A stretch of 64,000 nucleotides of DNA from Cyclaneusma minus. Its lineage: Eukaryota; Ascomycota; Leotiomycetes; Marthamycetales; Marthamycetaceae. The stretch's first letter is position 1. The number at the start of each line of letters is the position of its first letter. A program made the translations under genes and the position numbers. The notes under the pieces were generated by a model. That model saw only the letters and a program-made list of their open reading frames with translations. It did no database searches and was not told where the DNA came from. Below are positions 46,891 through 57,600 of this stretch, piece by piece. The stretch spans positions 62,001-126,000 of the forward strand of contig JAKZHN010000006.1 in assembly GCA_037179335.1 (NCBI GenBank), given 5' to 3'.

Positions 46891-49330
46891 TGCGCTCCGC
46901 GCCACGTGACCGACCGACAGCTGATCCCTTGACATAAAACCAACCATTTATAGCTGGCACGAGGAAGGGGAAGAAGAATAGTCACGTGGGCAGGCCTGTG
47001 AAGCACTGAAGGGATAAGCGAAGCGAGTCGAGCTCTTTTGGATCGTGCCAGTTGCTGTCATCGCTTAATGCTGCTGTCGCCGTGCCTTGAGTGCCATGCA
47101 CATGATCCTGATTCCTCGACATGATGTGCAGGGACACCGGACACCAAGCGGAACTCGATGTCCACTCGAGCCCGTAACCGTAGCTGCGGAAGTGAAATGT
47201 GAGGTATCTTGATCTCAAAGTACTGTGTCGAAGAGGCCGTGTGTGTCACGTGTGGTAGTCGAAGCTTTGGAGATTGGGGATGTGGAAGGGATCCTCTAAT
47301 TTATAGTTTTGATGGAACTCTAGAAGAGAGAAAAAGACAAAGATAGACACGTGACCATGGTTTGTGAAGATACAGAAGCGAAGCGAGCTTTTGTTGTGGA
47401 CAATTCCAATTGCTGTTATCGCTGCATGCTGCTGTCGCTGTTCCGATAGCCCCTTCAGCTGGCACTGGACTTCGAAATGAAAGAAGCTGAAGGCGCATGA
47501 AAGGATGCCAGTCCAAATTGCAAGAGTAGCCGCTAGCATGAATTTTGAGTTGTTATATCTCACTGGCTCCATGCCCTCAAAATCGTCTTGTTTGCAGCTC
47601 TGGGTATTGAGAGTATGGAAGGATTCTCTTAATTTATAGCTACCGCAGGAAGCATAGAGGAAGAGGAGGGGATTACGGGACACGTGACCAGGGGCTGAGA
47701 AAGCAGGAAACAACACGAAGTCTTTTGGTTGTCGATCATTACTATAGCTGTCGTTGCTGCTGGCTGCTGTCGCTACTCCTTGTGCTCTCGATTTTCCCCA
47801 GTCGGTTTGGAACCCCGACATGGCAGAAAAGACAGGACGGCCATTATTCCGAGAGTCTGAGAGTGCGATTTGCAAAAAATGCCTGCAAAAAATGCCTGCA
47901 AAAGCTAAGTCGTACTGCCTCCAGTGATATGTCTAGGCAAATATTTCCACGTTTGAGGGATAGAAAAAGTGGAGGGCCTCTAATTTATAGCTGCTATGAG
48001 AAGCTAAGAAGCAGAGAGGAGGAGATTATGGGTCACGAGACCAGGGGCTGTGAAGAAAGACAAATTAAACCACTTCTTGCTGCCGATGATTCCTGTTGCT
48101 GTCGTTGCCGGATACTGCTGTCGCTGATGCGTGCTATTGTCGCTGCTCCTTTAGGTCATCCGGCTGCTTCTGAAACTTCCACATCACCTAGAAGTAAAAA
48201 GCGTGGGATTCGAAATGGGATTGCAATTTACTGAAATTCCTGCGAAAGCCAAGTCGTACTGTTTCCGTCCATTTCTGACTCATCCGTTCGAGTTTTGAAG
48301 AATGAAAAGAGTGGAAGAGACACTCTGATTTATAGTAGACGCGCAAAGGGAGAGCAAGCTAAAGGAGTTCCGGACCACGTGGTCAGGGCTGCGAAGGCAC
48401 AGAAGCGAAGCGGCTTCTTGCTATCGATATTCCCATTTGCTGTTGTTGGTAGATGCTTCTGTCGCTGCGCTCTGAGTTCTCTGCAGGTTCCATCCCTGAT
48501 TTTCCACATAGCAGTGAATAGGATAGAAGTCAACTGTGAACGGAAGGTGGAGAAATCACTGCGAGTGTGAAATTTGAAGCGGCTTGACCTCAGTGCATCC
48601 ACCTCAGATGCTTTGTTATCGTTGCGCCTCTTGAACAGTTACAAGTTTGGAAGATCTCTAATTTATAGCTGCCACACGGAGCTCAGAAAGAACGAAGGAT
48701 GATAGTCATGTGACCATGTAATGCGAAGAAATGCGAACATCGAGGGTTCTTACCGTGGTTCATCCCAGTTGCTGCCACTACTGAACGCTGCCGTCGCTGC
48801 CTTGGGCTCTTCTCGGTTGGTCTTTAAGCTTCACCATGACAAGAACAGAAATGGGAGTTCAGACAACGCGAGATTGAGAAAATGGCAGCGAGGGTAGACA
48901 CTACAATGGATTGAGTCGCCACATCTCCACACATGCAGTGCAGTACGAGTGTTTTACCATCATGGGCGGTTCTGAAGAATTGAAAGTGTGGGACGGATCT
49001 TCTAATTTATAGCAGCCAGGAGAAGAAACGGGGAAGTGGGTCACGTGACCTGAACAACGAATGCCTCTGGATGAGACGAGGACTTTGCGTCGTCTGGGAG
49101 ATCGTGTAGCTCATGAAGCCATGGGGTCTATGATGACAAAGAAGAAACATGCTACTTTACCGTGAAATCGTGGCTTCCAACCTCGCTGTCGTCAATGTGA
49201 TGGGTGTCATCTTGTAACTTTGCGAGACAACGATGAGTTCAAAGACAATGGTCGAGCCACTTGCTTATATACCTGCCATTAAAGCCTGTGAAGAAAGGAC
49301 TTGAGCTTTCGCTCACGTGCCTTTGGGCAC

Positions 49331-50207
49331 TTCTTCTCAGGGTTTGAGAGAGTCTCGCATCCATCGTGACAAGCTGCGGAATCGGATAGGAGTCGAGGCG
49401 CCAACCGAGCGCGACCAAAATCCAGTCTTTATCCGCACTGAAAAGCATGAGCCGGTGGGAGACGTGGCAGTCACGACTGCGGCTGTGACAGCGCCATCGA
49501 TGTCTAAATTTGGGAGCGCGCCGTCGAGAGTCGTCGTGTCGACTAGTTAATCCAGCTAGAGAGCGAAGCCTTGCGCTGTTGCGAGCTTCGAAAGTCTAGA
49601 TAACGGACGATTCTTCGAATTGCCGGACACTTTTTGAGAGCATTATTAGGGGGCAGAACTGATATTCGTAAATTTTTAAAGTGTTTCGAATCCGATCTTG
49701 TGTTGAAGGGTCCCAAATGGGATTGTTGTGAGAAATGGAAAAAGAGTTGACAAACTTTAAGGGTTGAGAAGGTCCAAGTGCTGAGGGGGGATGAGAAGGG
49801 GTGTGGGTTGGACAAATGATGGAACCACGCTTCTGGTGTTTCCGAAGGATCGTGGGATTCAAATTCCAGCGCATGCGGTGCTGTCTCGGCCACGCCGTTG
49901 CGTGGAATGGAACCAGACTTTCGGCGTCTTTGGTTCTAAGGGTCCTCCTTATCGCGTGGCGAAGTCGCTCACCAGAGAAATATCAAAAGCCTTTTAACTT
50001 TATTCAAAATTATTATCGCAGTTCCTTTCGAGTTTCAAAAAAGGAGATCAACTCCAAAGCCAGCCGTGCGTTGTCATTCGCCATGTGGCTGCCAAGCCAT
50101 TAAACTAATTCAGGTAAGGCGCTTCCGAGTAAGTTCGGTTTTTTGCGCAAGACTTCGATTGCAGATTCTCATTCAACTTCACGTCTCACAGTTGTCTGGA
50201 TTGCAAC
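49331..50207. other. Spacer between array and exonuclease gene
   Basis: A 116-codon minus-strand frame at 49543-49893 has no recognisable domain and no clear promoter. I do not call it as a gene. Confidence 0.45.
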
Positions 50208-51301
50208 ATGGCTGTGAAGGATGCCAATACCCATATTATGGTTGACACCGAGTGCGCTGCCGCCACTCTCCCCAACCCTGCTCTCATCCAAATAGCCGCT
50301 GTTTGGTTCGATCCAGACACAGGAGAAGAACTCGGCCATTTCGACACGCTTGTCAATTTCCACGATTCTAGGCGGCACGGCTTAGCCACGGAGGATACAA
50401 CCTTGAGGTGGCTTGAAAGAACCATTCCGCAAACGTTCCGCCTCAGCAAGACAACACCCATTACCCTGCCTGATGCACTTCGCAAACTGTCCGACTTCTT
50501 GGAGAAATCACACCAGAATAACTGGCAGCGAAGAGGCTTCAGCTACCCATCTCCCGAGCTTAGGGTGTGGGGTAATGGCTCAGCCGCTGACAATGTGTGG
50601 ATTAAAAGCGCATTATGCAGCCGCCCGAGATTTGGAAGTATTGGAGCGACAGGTGTGTCAGGACGGTTGCCAGGGAATGCAAAGATCTATCTGGCAGGGA
50701 CTTCACCCGCGAGGTAGTCTTCCAAGGACAAAAGCATGTAGCACTGGATGATTGCAGACATCAAATTCGCTATTTGGTACATGCGAGGAACCACATGAGG
50801 CCCTGCAGCCGCACACACGAAGCTCCAGCAACTGCAATGGCACGCCCCGCCCCAGAACAGAGTGCTCAAGATATATGCGAACAACCAACGAACCTTTCCC
50901 CAAAGTCTCTCACGACTCCAGGAGGTACCTCTGAAGAACGTGTCGAGGCAAAGAGCAACGCAAGGAGTGTCGTTGCCTCTACGGCTACTCTCGCAAGGCC
51001 AATGCTGCCAACACCAGAACACTCCTTCTCTGGGCAACATGTCGATGAAAACGGTAACGCTGAGAGTGTTGTCTCGAAGAGTTCTCCCGCAAAAAGAACG
51101 CTGCCGTTGCCGGAAAACTCCTCTAGCGAACAGGCCAATGGCGAGGCAGGGAACGAGTCTGAAACCTCTGCTGCCAAACGACCTAGAACCGACTGGGATG
51201 TAATTCGCAATGACCTTGGGGCAACCAGCATGCGCAGCGTCGAACACTCATCAGCTTCAGCCGAATGGTGGCGTATCGGCTGCGACGGCGGGCCATGTTG
51301 A
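50208..51301 (+). pseudogene. 3'-5' exoribonuclease (Rv2179c-like DEDD fold), frameshifted
   Basis: The ATG at 50208 follows TTGCAACATGG. Frame 1 encodes HIMVDTECAAA (first acidic pair D13 and E15), GEELGHFDTLVNF, TTLRWLE, the PLP-type helix TLPDALRKLSDFLE, and VWGNGSAADNVWIKSA with the second conserved Asp. From about 50610 to 50618 the frame changes by loss of one base (or gain of two). The family continues in the new frame: IWKYWSDRCVRTV, then HVALDDCRHQIRYLV with the last catalytic Asp. A ~160-residue Ser/Glu/Ala-rich tail with a basic AAKRPRTDW word (possible nuclear signal) ends at 51301. No GT-AG intron fits the gap. If the shift is real the protein is truncated after about 170 residues. 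These enzymes trim RNA 3' ends. Confidence 0.8.
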
Positions 51302-51533
51302 ATGCAAGCGGGTGACTCATATTTCATATGTTTGTTCTTTTGGATCTGCTGGGTCTGGCGTCTGCTCGCAAAACTTGCATGTTTGGTTTGACGATATATC
51401 TTCAATATTTCTGATTTTGATAGCTATTTTAAGGCGCATGGAAAACGCAGTCAGTCAATCTCATCACTACTAGGATAATTTCTGTCCGTTTCCATGTTTC
51501 GCGCGTCGAGAAAATCCGGCGATTGACCCTGGC
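51302..51533. other. Downstream spacer
   Basis: No supported feature after the exonuclease stop. Confidence 0.5.
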
Positions 51534-51797
51534 CTATGTCCCCTTCGACGGGATATCATATTCCCCATGCATCACAATGTTCTTTTGCTTTCTGACAACA
51601 AAAGTCAGACACAGCCCATCACTTGTCAACAGCACTTTCATCATTCTTCCCTTCTCCGCATCCCACAAGATTCCCGTGCGGAAAAATATCGAAGCACCCA
51701 CTCGAGCCCAATCCCTCATCATCCGATCCACCACAATCAGCGCCATCTGGATACCTTCGAAGAGATTCAATGCGTCGGGCAAGCTTTCACAATCCAC
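51534..51797 (-). CDS. Possible small unknown protein
   Basis: An 87-codon minus-strand frame in otherwise gene-free DNA. The sequence looks protein-like: SLPDALNLFEGIQMALIVVD, SIFFRTGILWDAEKG, GLCLTFVVRKQKNIVMHGEY. A strong TATA box (TATAAATAG on the minus strand, 51802-51809) is only a few bases before the first ATG, so a start at the internal Met of MALIVVDRMM (about 51746, 70 residues) is more credible. The same TATA word (CTCTATTTATAT on the plus strand) is standard in array block IV, so this could instead be a stray array unit. Confidence 0.25.
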   Translation of the reverse strand: MDCESLPDALNLFEGIQMALIVVDRMMRDWARVGASIFFRTGILWDAEKGRMMKVLLTSDGLCLTFVVRKQKNIVMHGEYDIPSKGT

Positions 51798-51809
51798 TCT
51801 CTATTTATA

Positions 51810-52337
51810 TCCTCCCTGAATATGAGCACTACCCCCTCCGTCGCGGCCGTTCCGACTCTAGCACTTTCAATAATTCTGCTCTTATATGCACAGGAAAAGC
51901 CGAGGTAGGCAGGATAGATGCTAGCCAGAGGCTCAGAGCAGCAGCAGCCATGCATACTTCCAGTTGGCTCTTTGGATAGGGGGTCTTGGACTCTTGGTGG
52001 TAGAGAATTTGGGAAAGGAGCGAGAGGTGGTTCGTTAGCTTGCTGATTAGGATGCGTGGATGTCATTGAGGATTCCGGAGACGTTGAAGCCATCAAGTTT
52101 CGGCGGCTCTATCACCAAGGCAATAGGACCCTATTTAATGTTAATGCTGATGATAAATTACTACTGACAGGCCCAATCGATAGTAAAATGAGGTCCGTGA
52201 CCTCTGCTATGGCGTCATTTCTAGAAAACACGATTAGAGACGGCCAATCTTTTGCTGCGGAGCAATTGATATTTTATAGCCTTTGCCTTATAAAAACGAA
52301 AATATGAATACGGGGCTGTAATGGCCTTGCTCGGTTT
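51810..52337. other. Intergenic, no gene recognised
   Basis: Overlapping short frames on both strands without domain or consistent start. A TTATATGC word at about 51891 is the only promoter-like signal. Confidence 0.4.
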
Positions 52338-52658
52338 TCATTTAAAGTTGTCCTCGTCCAATTCCTGAGGAAGCTTTTGCATGCCCCTTTTCCCACATCC
52401 ACGGACCGCTTTGGCGCCCGGGACCATGTTTCTGCTTGCGGGCTGGTGCGGTGCTTGGAAGCTTTCGAGTGTGGCAGCATTGACTAAACCGACCAAACCT
52501 CCAAAATAATTGGCGGTAGCTGTAAGTGCCATCGTAAATTTAGACAAGGGAGGTGTCGCTACGGGCCTGGGCGGGTGTGGCTGGCGAATTGATGTCCCTT
52601 CTGCCATCGCATCGCTCCACCTTAAACTTTGCCCATGATTGTTTCTTCGACTCCTCAA
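52338..52658 (-). CDS. Possible small unknown protein divergent from the glycosyltransferase gene
   Basis: A 106-codon frame whose start lies 174 bp from the ATG of the plus-strand glycosyltransferase gene, so a shared divergent promoter is possible. Basic and Pro/Ala-rich, with a short hydrophobic segment (NYFGGLVGLVNAATL). No recognisable domain, and TATA and intron evidence are absent. It could equally be 5' untranslated DNA read on the wrong strand. Confidence 0.22.
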   Translation of the reverse strand: MRSRRNNHGQSLRWSDAMAEGTSIRQPHPPRPVATPPLSKFTMALTATANYFGGLVGLVNAATLESFQAPHQPASRNMVPGAKAVRGCGKRGMQKLPQELDEDNFK

Positions 52659-52831
52659 TCCCCATCACCACCTCCCACCTAAACAATTGATCCGCTCCGC
52701 CTCGACCACTCCTGCATACACCACCAACCCTTCACACAGCGCAACGGCATGTCCTGAGCGCTGCCAAACACCCCAGCCTCTCCAACCCACGCCATTCGTT
52801 TCCTGCGAATCGCAGGTCCTCGCCGCCCACC

Positions 52832-54103
52832 ATGTTTCCCGCCGTCGCCATGCGCACCTTCGCCATCGCCGCCATCGTCTTCATCCTCACCCTCACCACC
52901 ATCCTCTACAACCACAGCAACACGCCCTCCATCTCAAAGACTGCCCTAATCTTCACCTCCGACTCCGCCACCCTCAAGCAGAAACAATGCTCCATCCACG
53001 ACATCCTCTACAAAGACATCCGCAACACTGAAGCCTTCTGGCGCACCCACGGCGGCATGACGCGCGAGGAACTCGAGCTGTCCCGCGAAATCTGCGAGCG
53101 CGATGGCAATTGTGCCAATATCAAGATCTGGGACGGCGCTCCCTACATCCGGCTGCCGATTATGAAAGACCTGGGATTCCAATCAAGGAGTCATAGCATG
53201 TTGCTTATGCTCATGCGCGCCGATTTCAGCAATACGCCAGATGCGGATTTTCTGTTTAATTCAAATGATGGCGTGCGGATCAACGAGCCTTGTTTTATGG
53301 AAATGAACAAGAAAGTCTCGGAGCGCGATAGCATGGAACGCTCCTACTTCAACCACTTCCTGCTCCCCGACTTCACGACTTTCGACTGGTGGGAAGTGCA
53401 ACTCCCACCCTTCCAATCAGCGCGTCGCCATCTAGCGCGCGACGCAGGGCCATTCGAAGACAAAGTTCCCAAGATGCTGTATCGCGGCTCGCCGATCTTG
53501 CAACAAGGCACCCAGCGCTCCGATCTGATTGCCAAGATGTCAGATTTGAAGGATATTGCGGATGTGCATTCGGTCGAGGGGCCGGAGAATAAGAAATTCT
53601 TTATGAGTATTGATGAGATTTGCGGATACAAGTATATCATCTATACCGAGGGTGTGGCGTATAGTGGACGGCTGAAATTCACTACTGTGTGCAATAGCGT
53701 GCAGATGGGTTATCCGATCACCTTCGTCGAATTCTGGAGTCACTTACTGGATGACTATTACGTGGAAGTTGATGATTGGGACGATGCGATTGTGAAATAC
53801 CACAAGCTGCAAGAACAACCCGAACGAGCGAAGCAACTAGCGGAAGGGACGGCGGAGATCGTGCAGAAGCACTTGACGAACGAGGGCATTGATTGCTATA
53901 TCCAGGAGGTGGTGGCTGCGTATGCGAGGAGTTGTACGTGGAAGGTGAGGAGTCCGTTGGAAGATACTAAGGGGAGAGATGAGAATGGGACGATGAAGGA
54001 GGGCTGGACGTGGATGCCGCTGGAGCATTATATTGTGAAGACGTTGAGGCAGGGGAGTGACGAGGTGGGGGCTATGGCCGAGAAGGCGCATACGCCTGCT
54101 TGA
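52832..54103 (+). CDS. CAP10-like glycosyltransferase (GT90 family), type II membrane protein
   Basis: A single exon of 423 codons. The ATG at 52832 has a strong context (CCACCATG). Residues 8-27 are a signal anchor (RTFAIAAIVFILTLTTILYN), placing the catalytic part in the Golgi lumen. CAP10-type blocks are visible in order: EICERDGNC and IKIWDGAPYIRLP, SYFNHFLLPDFTTFDWWEVQ, KMLYRGSPILQQG, then CGYKYIIYTEGVAYSGRLKF with TVCNSVQMGYPI (the donor-binding core KY....G...SGR..Y of the family) and a helical C-terminus. Relatives include CAP10/Cxt1-type xylosyl- and capsule-related transferases and fungal lipopolysaccharide-modifying-type proteins. The acceptor is unknown. It is the only clearly intact gene between the two large array blocks. 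Confidence 0.9.
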   Translation: MFPAVAMRTFAIAAIVFILTLTTILYNHSNTPSISKTALIFTSDSATLKQKQCSIHDILYKDIRNTEAFWRTHGGMTREELELSREICERDGNCANIKIWDGAPYIRLPIMKDLGFQSRSHSMLLMLMRADFSNTPDADFLFNSNDGVRINEPCFMEMNKKVSERDSMERSYFNHFLLPDFTTFDWWEVQLPPFQSARRHLARDAGPFEDKVPKMLYRGSPILQQGTQRSDLIAKMSDLKDIADVHSVEGPENKKFFMSIDEICGYKYIIYTEGVAYSGRLKFTTVCNSVQMGYPITFVEFWSHLLDDYYVEVDDWDDAIVKYHKLQEQPERAKQLAEGTAEIVQKHLTNEGIDCYIQEVVAAYARSCTWKVRSPLEDTKGRDENGTMKEGWTWMPLEHYIVKTLRQGSDEVGAMAEKAHTPA

Positions 54104-54690
54104 GGGCTTGTTGGCCTATACTGCGAGATACGGAGGCCGACTTGCGAGCCGCCATTGCTCTAAGCTTTTCTGAGGAGTGAGGGCAAATGAGCCAGAGTGG
54201 CCGGGAGATGTGTATATCCGCCCACCACCCGACCCCCATACCCGCGCACCTCGACATACCTCACCGCCCCTACCACCCACCTGCCCGCCTTCTCTCCTCC
54301 ACTTCCTCCACACACACACCCACCCACCCAGCATACCAGCATTTCAGCATTCCTCGGCGTAGCGCATTGGATCATCTCTCTTCTGTCCGGCTAGACTGCT
54401 TCTATTCACATTCACGGCGTATCGGCGTTCTAGCGAGTACCATACGGGGCGTTTTGCGTAGAAAATTCCCAGAGATCGTACAGCGAGGGGCTGGGAAAGC
54501 CCTGGGAAACCCCTGGAAAGGGGTTTGTTTGAGCAGGCTTTCGATTTCCGATTACTGTGGATATGCGGAGGAACTTGGGGGATTCTAATGTATAGGTACC
54601 GCGGTCGTTGGAGTGTATAAAGTGTAGAAAGCGAGCATTTGAAAGCATATGAAGCATATGTTCCCTGGATTTTGTGAAACTGCTAGTGAG
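54104..54690. other. 3' region with CA/CT-rich low complexity
   Basis: Low-complexity pyrimidine-rich DNA at about 54220-54345 (CACACACACCCACCCACCC near 54310). No gene supported. Confidence 0.6.
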
Positions 54691-57600
54691 ATTGTGAAAG
54701 ATCACGTGGGTGTGCGAAGCCTGTGGATGGGTATTTAAGGGTCAGGCTGCTTTACTGGTTTTGCTTCTTTAGATCGTGAACTTGGGCGAGATGTTCTGGA
54801 CGCTGTGTCGATGCAACGACATCACCCATTCGCGTTTTCCGATCGGGTCCTGGTCTTGATCACTTGTCCGTTCTTCTAGCTGGCATGGCTGGTAAGGTCC
54901 TCCGTCTCGCAAGTCTCCGAGATGGGTTGAAACGAAGTGCTGTGTTTGTGACCAGCGGCAGGTGGGTTGAACGACAACAGGTTGCTTTGTCGACGGCATG
55001 TCCCTTTACAGGTAAGAAGCCAGCTGTTTCGCTGCTTTTGCAAATTTGAAATGCTTGTCCACAGCCTGTGAGGTTTTCGCCAAGCACCTGTTGAGCGTGA
55101 CAATACTTCTGCGATGGTTTGCAAAACTGCCATGGGTCACCTTGCTGCACAACGCGGAGCTTGAAGAGAAAAAAAATGTGATGCTGGTGCTTTATTTATA
55201 GGTACCTATGGCCTTGGATTTTCACCTGGCTGGCCAACTGGGATGAGCGCTCGGCCACGTGATAAATCAGTGGGTCACGGCCTGGATATAGAGAATAATG
55301 GTAGTTGGAGCAGATGACAACAGCTTGCTTTCTCGATATTACCGGCTAAGCAATATCCTAGCTTTGTCACCCTCTCTGCACAAAAGTCATTCTGCCCAGA
55401 TCTTATGAGATCTTTCCTAAGCACTTTCATGTCAAGCGTCCGAGAGAAATCTGATGAGGTTTGCAGAACTGCCATCGCTGACTTTGCTCGGACATCATGA
55501 TTTGGAGAGGAAAGAGGTGGGATTTTCTTGTTCTATTTATACTTGGAGACTTAGTGTGGATACCTACTTAGCCAGGGCAAGCAATTACATGTTAGCTTAA
55601 TGCGTGGGCACCGTGGTAGATTTTGGGGGAATGACGGTACATGTATGAAATGAGAGCAGCTGGTTTTCTTGACACTTTGTAAGCGACAGTCATCCTAGCT
55701 TTGTCACGCTCTTTGCACATGGCTCTTTAGAATCGCCTGCGAGGTGCTTTGGAAATAAGGGGCCTGTTAAATGTCAGTAGAAACCTGGCGAGAATGAGAT
55801 TGCAGGACTGTCATTCGCTCTTTTCCACGATCATGTTAGGCTGTTTCGGACATGACTTGGAGAGGACTGATGGGAGGGGTATGGCTTTATTTATATTTGC
55901 AGACTTGGGAGTTGGGCTGGAGGCATAAAGGGAGGATGAAGTACCGAGTGATTTTTATGGGTGGGTGGCAGTGGTCGATTTGGAGAGTGACGGTAGTTGT
56001 ATGGAATGACAGCAGCTGAGCTCCTGGATACAATGTTTGTCCGCTGCCGTAATGTGAGAAGCTACGTAGCTGGTCTTTTTTCCCCAAGCACCTCCTGTTG
56101 AGTGTCACAAGAATGAGATTGATTCCGAGATGGTTGGCAAGACTGGCCTCGCTCCCCTCTACGAGCATCCGCCGTGTGAACATTCTTTGTTAGCTTGGAG
56201 AGAAAGGAGGTGGGATATTGGTGCTTTATTTATACCTAAGGTACATCGGTACTTGGACTGGCTGCGTGACTAGGATCAGTGGTCAGTCAGTTGATTGTTA
56301 GGTAATCAAAGAACGGCGGTGGTGGATTTGAGAAACAACAGTAGTTGTGGGAAACAACAGCAGCTGGGTTCCTCGAAGTCGCCAGGTGAGTGAGTTTTTA
56401 GCTGCTTCGATCTTTCCATACAATTCCAGCCGCAACTTGCAAGGTCTTTTCCAGCCAGCTATTAAGTGTCAAAGGAGATTTAACAAGGCTTGCAAAACTG
56501 CCATTGCTCTTCTCCATGTATTCTTCGACCGAAGGAGGCAGGATTGGAAAGAAAAGAAATGGGGTATTGCGGTCCTTATATACCAGAGCCTTAGCCTGGA
56601 TGCCCAACTACGTAAAGCATAGCATTTCGTCGCTTGAAGCGTTACTGGTAGCGATAATGAATTTGGCGGACAGCAGCAGTTGCGGTATCAAATGACAGCA
56701 GTTAGCTTTCTCGACATTACCAGGCGGGGCATATTCTAGCTTATTCCTTTTTTTTGGAACAAATCTTTCCACCATTTGCGAGATTTTCCCTAGGCACGTC
56801 AAGTGTTTTTTTTAAAGAAAAAAAAAACGGCAAGGCTTGCAAGACTACCACGCCTTTCCACCATTTGTGGTTCGCGAACGTTGTACGATTTTGAGAGAAA
56901 GAAGCAGGGTCCTCCTGCTCTATTTATAGCAAAAGACGTGGACTAACTGCCCCACTAAAATATAGCACTGCGTCACTTGATAAGTGGGTGACGGTGGTAG
57001 GCTGGGGACTCATGATGACAATTTGACAATAGCTGCACTCAACGACAGCAGCCGGTTTTCTCAAACACTCTGTGAGTGATATCCTAGCTTTATCCATCTG
57101 ACCCTCTCCACACAAGTCACTTTGCCCAGGGTTTTCCCTAAGCACTTCCATGTCAGGTGTCTAGAGCATGATGGCAGACAAGGCCTTCGAGACTGCTATC
57201 GCTTTTCACCATCAGAGTCAGCTTCGGAAATTATGTGACTTGGAGAGAAAAGAAATAGGATTACTGCTTTATTTATACCTGGAGCCTTGGCCGAGCTGTC
57301 TGACTGGATGCAGCACTGCGTTGCTTAATAGGTGTGGGTGGTGGTGGATTTGGCGGACAATAGCAATTGTAGCAAATGACAGCAGCTAGTCCCCTCGACG
57401 CTACCCAGGTAGGTAATATCTTAGCTGTGTACCCCTCTCCACACTCGATTATGTCCGCAGCTTGTGAACGCTTATTCGAATCACTATCACGTGCCAAGGA
57501 AATCCGGTGAGGCTTGAAAACTGCTGTCGCTCTCTTCCATGACATAAGGTCATTACGGTGCATGTCTTGGAGAAAGAAGACGTGGGATTCTCCTGGTCTA

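Larger units (their letters stand above)
45480..49330 (-). repeat. Array block III: about twelve minus-strand promoter-like units, period about 340 bp
   Basis: Minus-strand TATA boxes (CTATAAATTAG, seen as CTAATTTATAG) lie near 45511, 45851, 46168, 46519 (weak), 46944, 47297, 47630, 47981, 48326, 48659, 49003, plus GGTATATAAG near 49264. An E-box follows each on the plus coordinate after 40-60 bp: GGTCACGTGACC (45899-45910, 49039-49050), GACCACGTGGTC (48373-48384), CACGTGACCA (about 47350, 47682), CATGTGACC (about 48708), CACGTGGGC (about 46983). About 60 bp further right is GTTGCTGTCGTT..CTGCTGTCGCTGC. On the minus strand the order is motif, E-box, TATA, then a pyrimidine-rich start (CTTCCACACTTTCAATCCTT) and ~200 bp before the next motif. 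Small minus-strand frames exist but differ between units. Confidence 0.8.

Noticed and set aside
47246..47875. 209-codon minus-strand frame in array block III
   Set aside because: It spans two repeat units and is not kept open in the neighbouring units, so it is probably chance.
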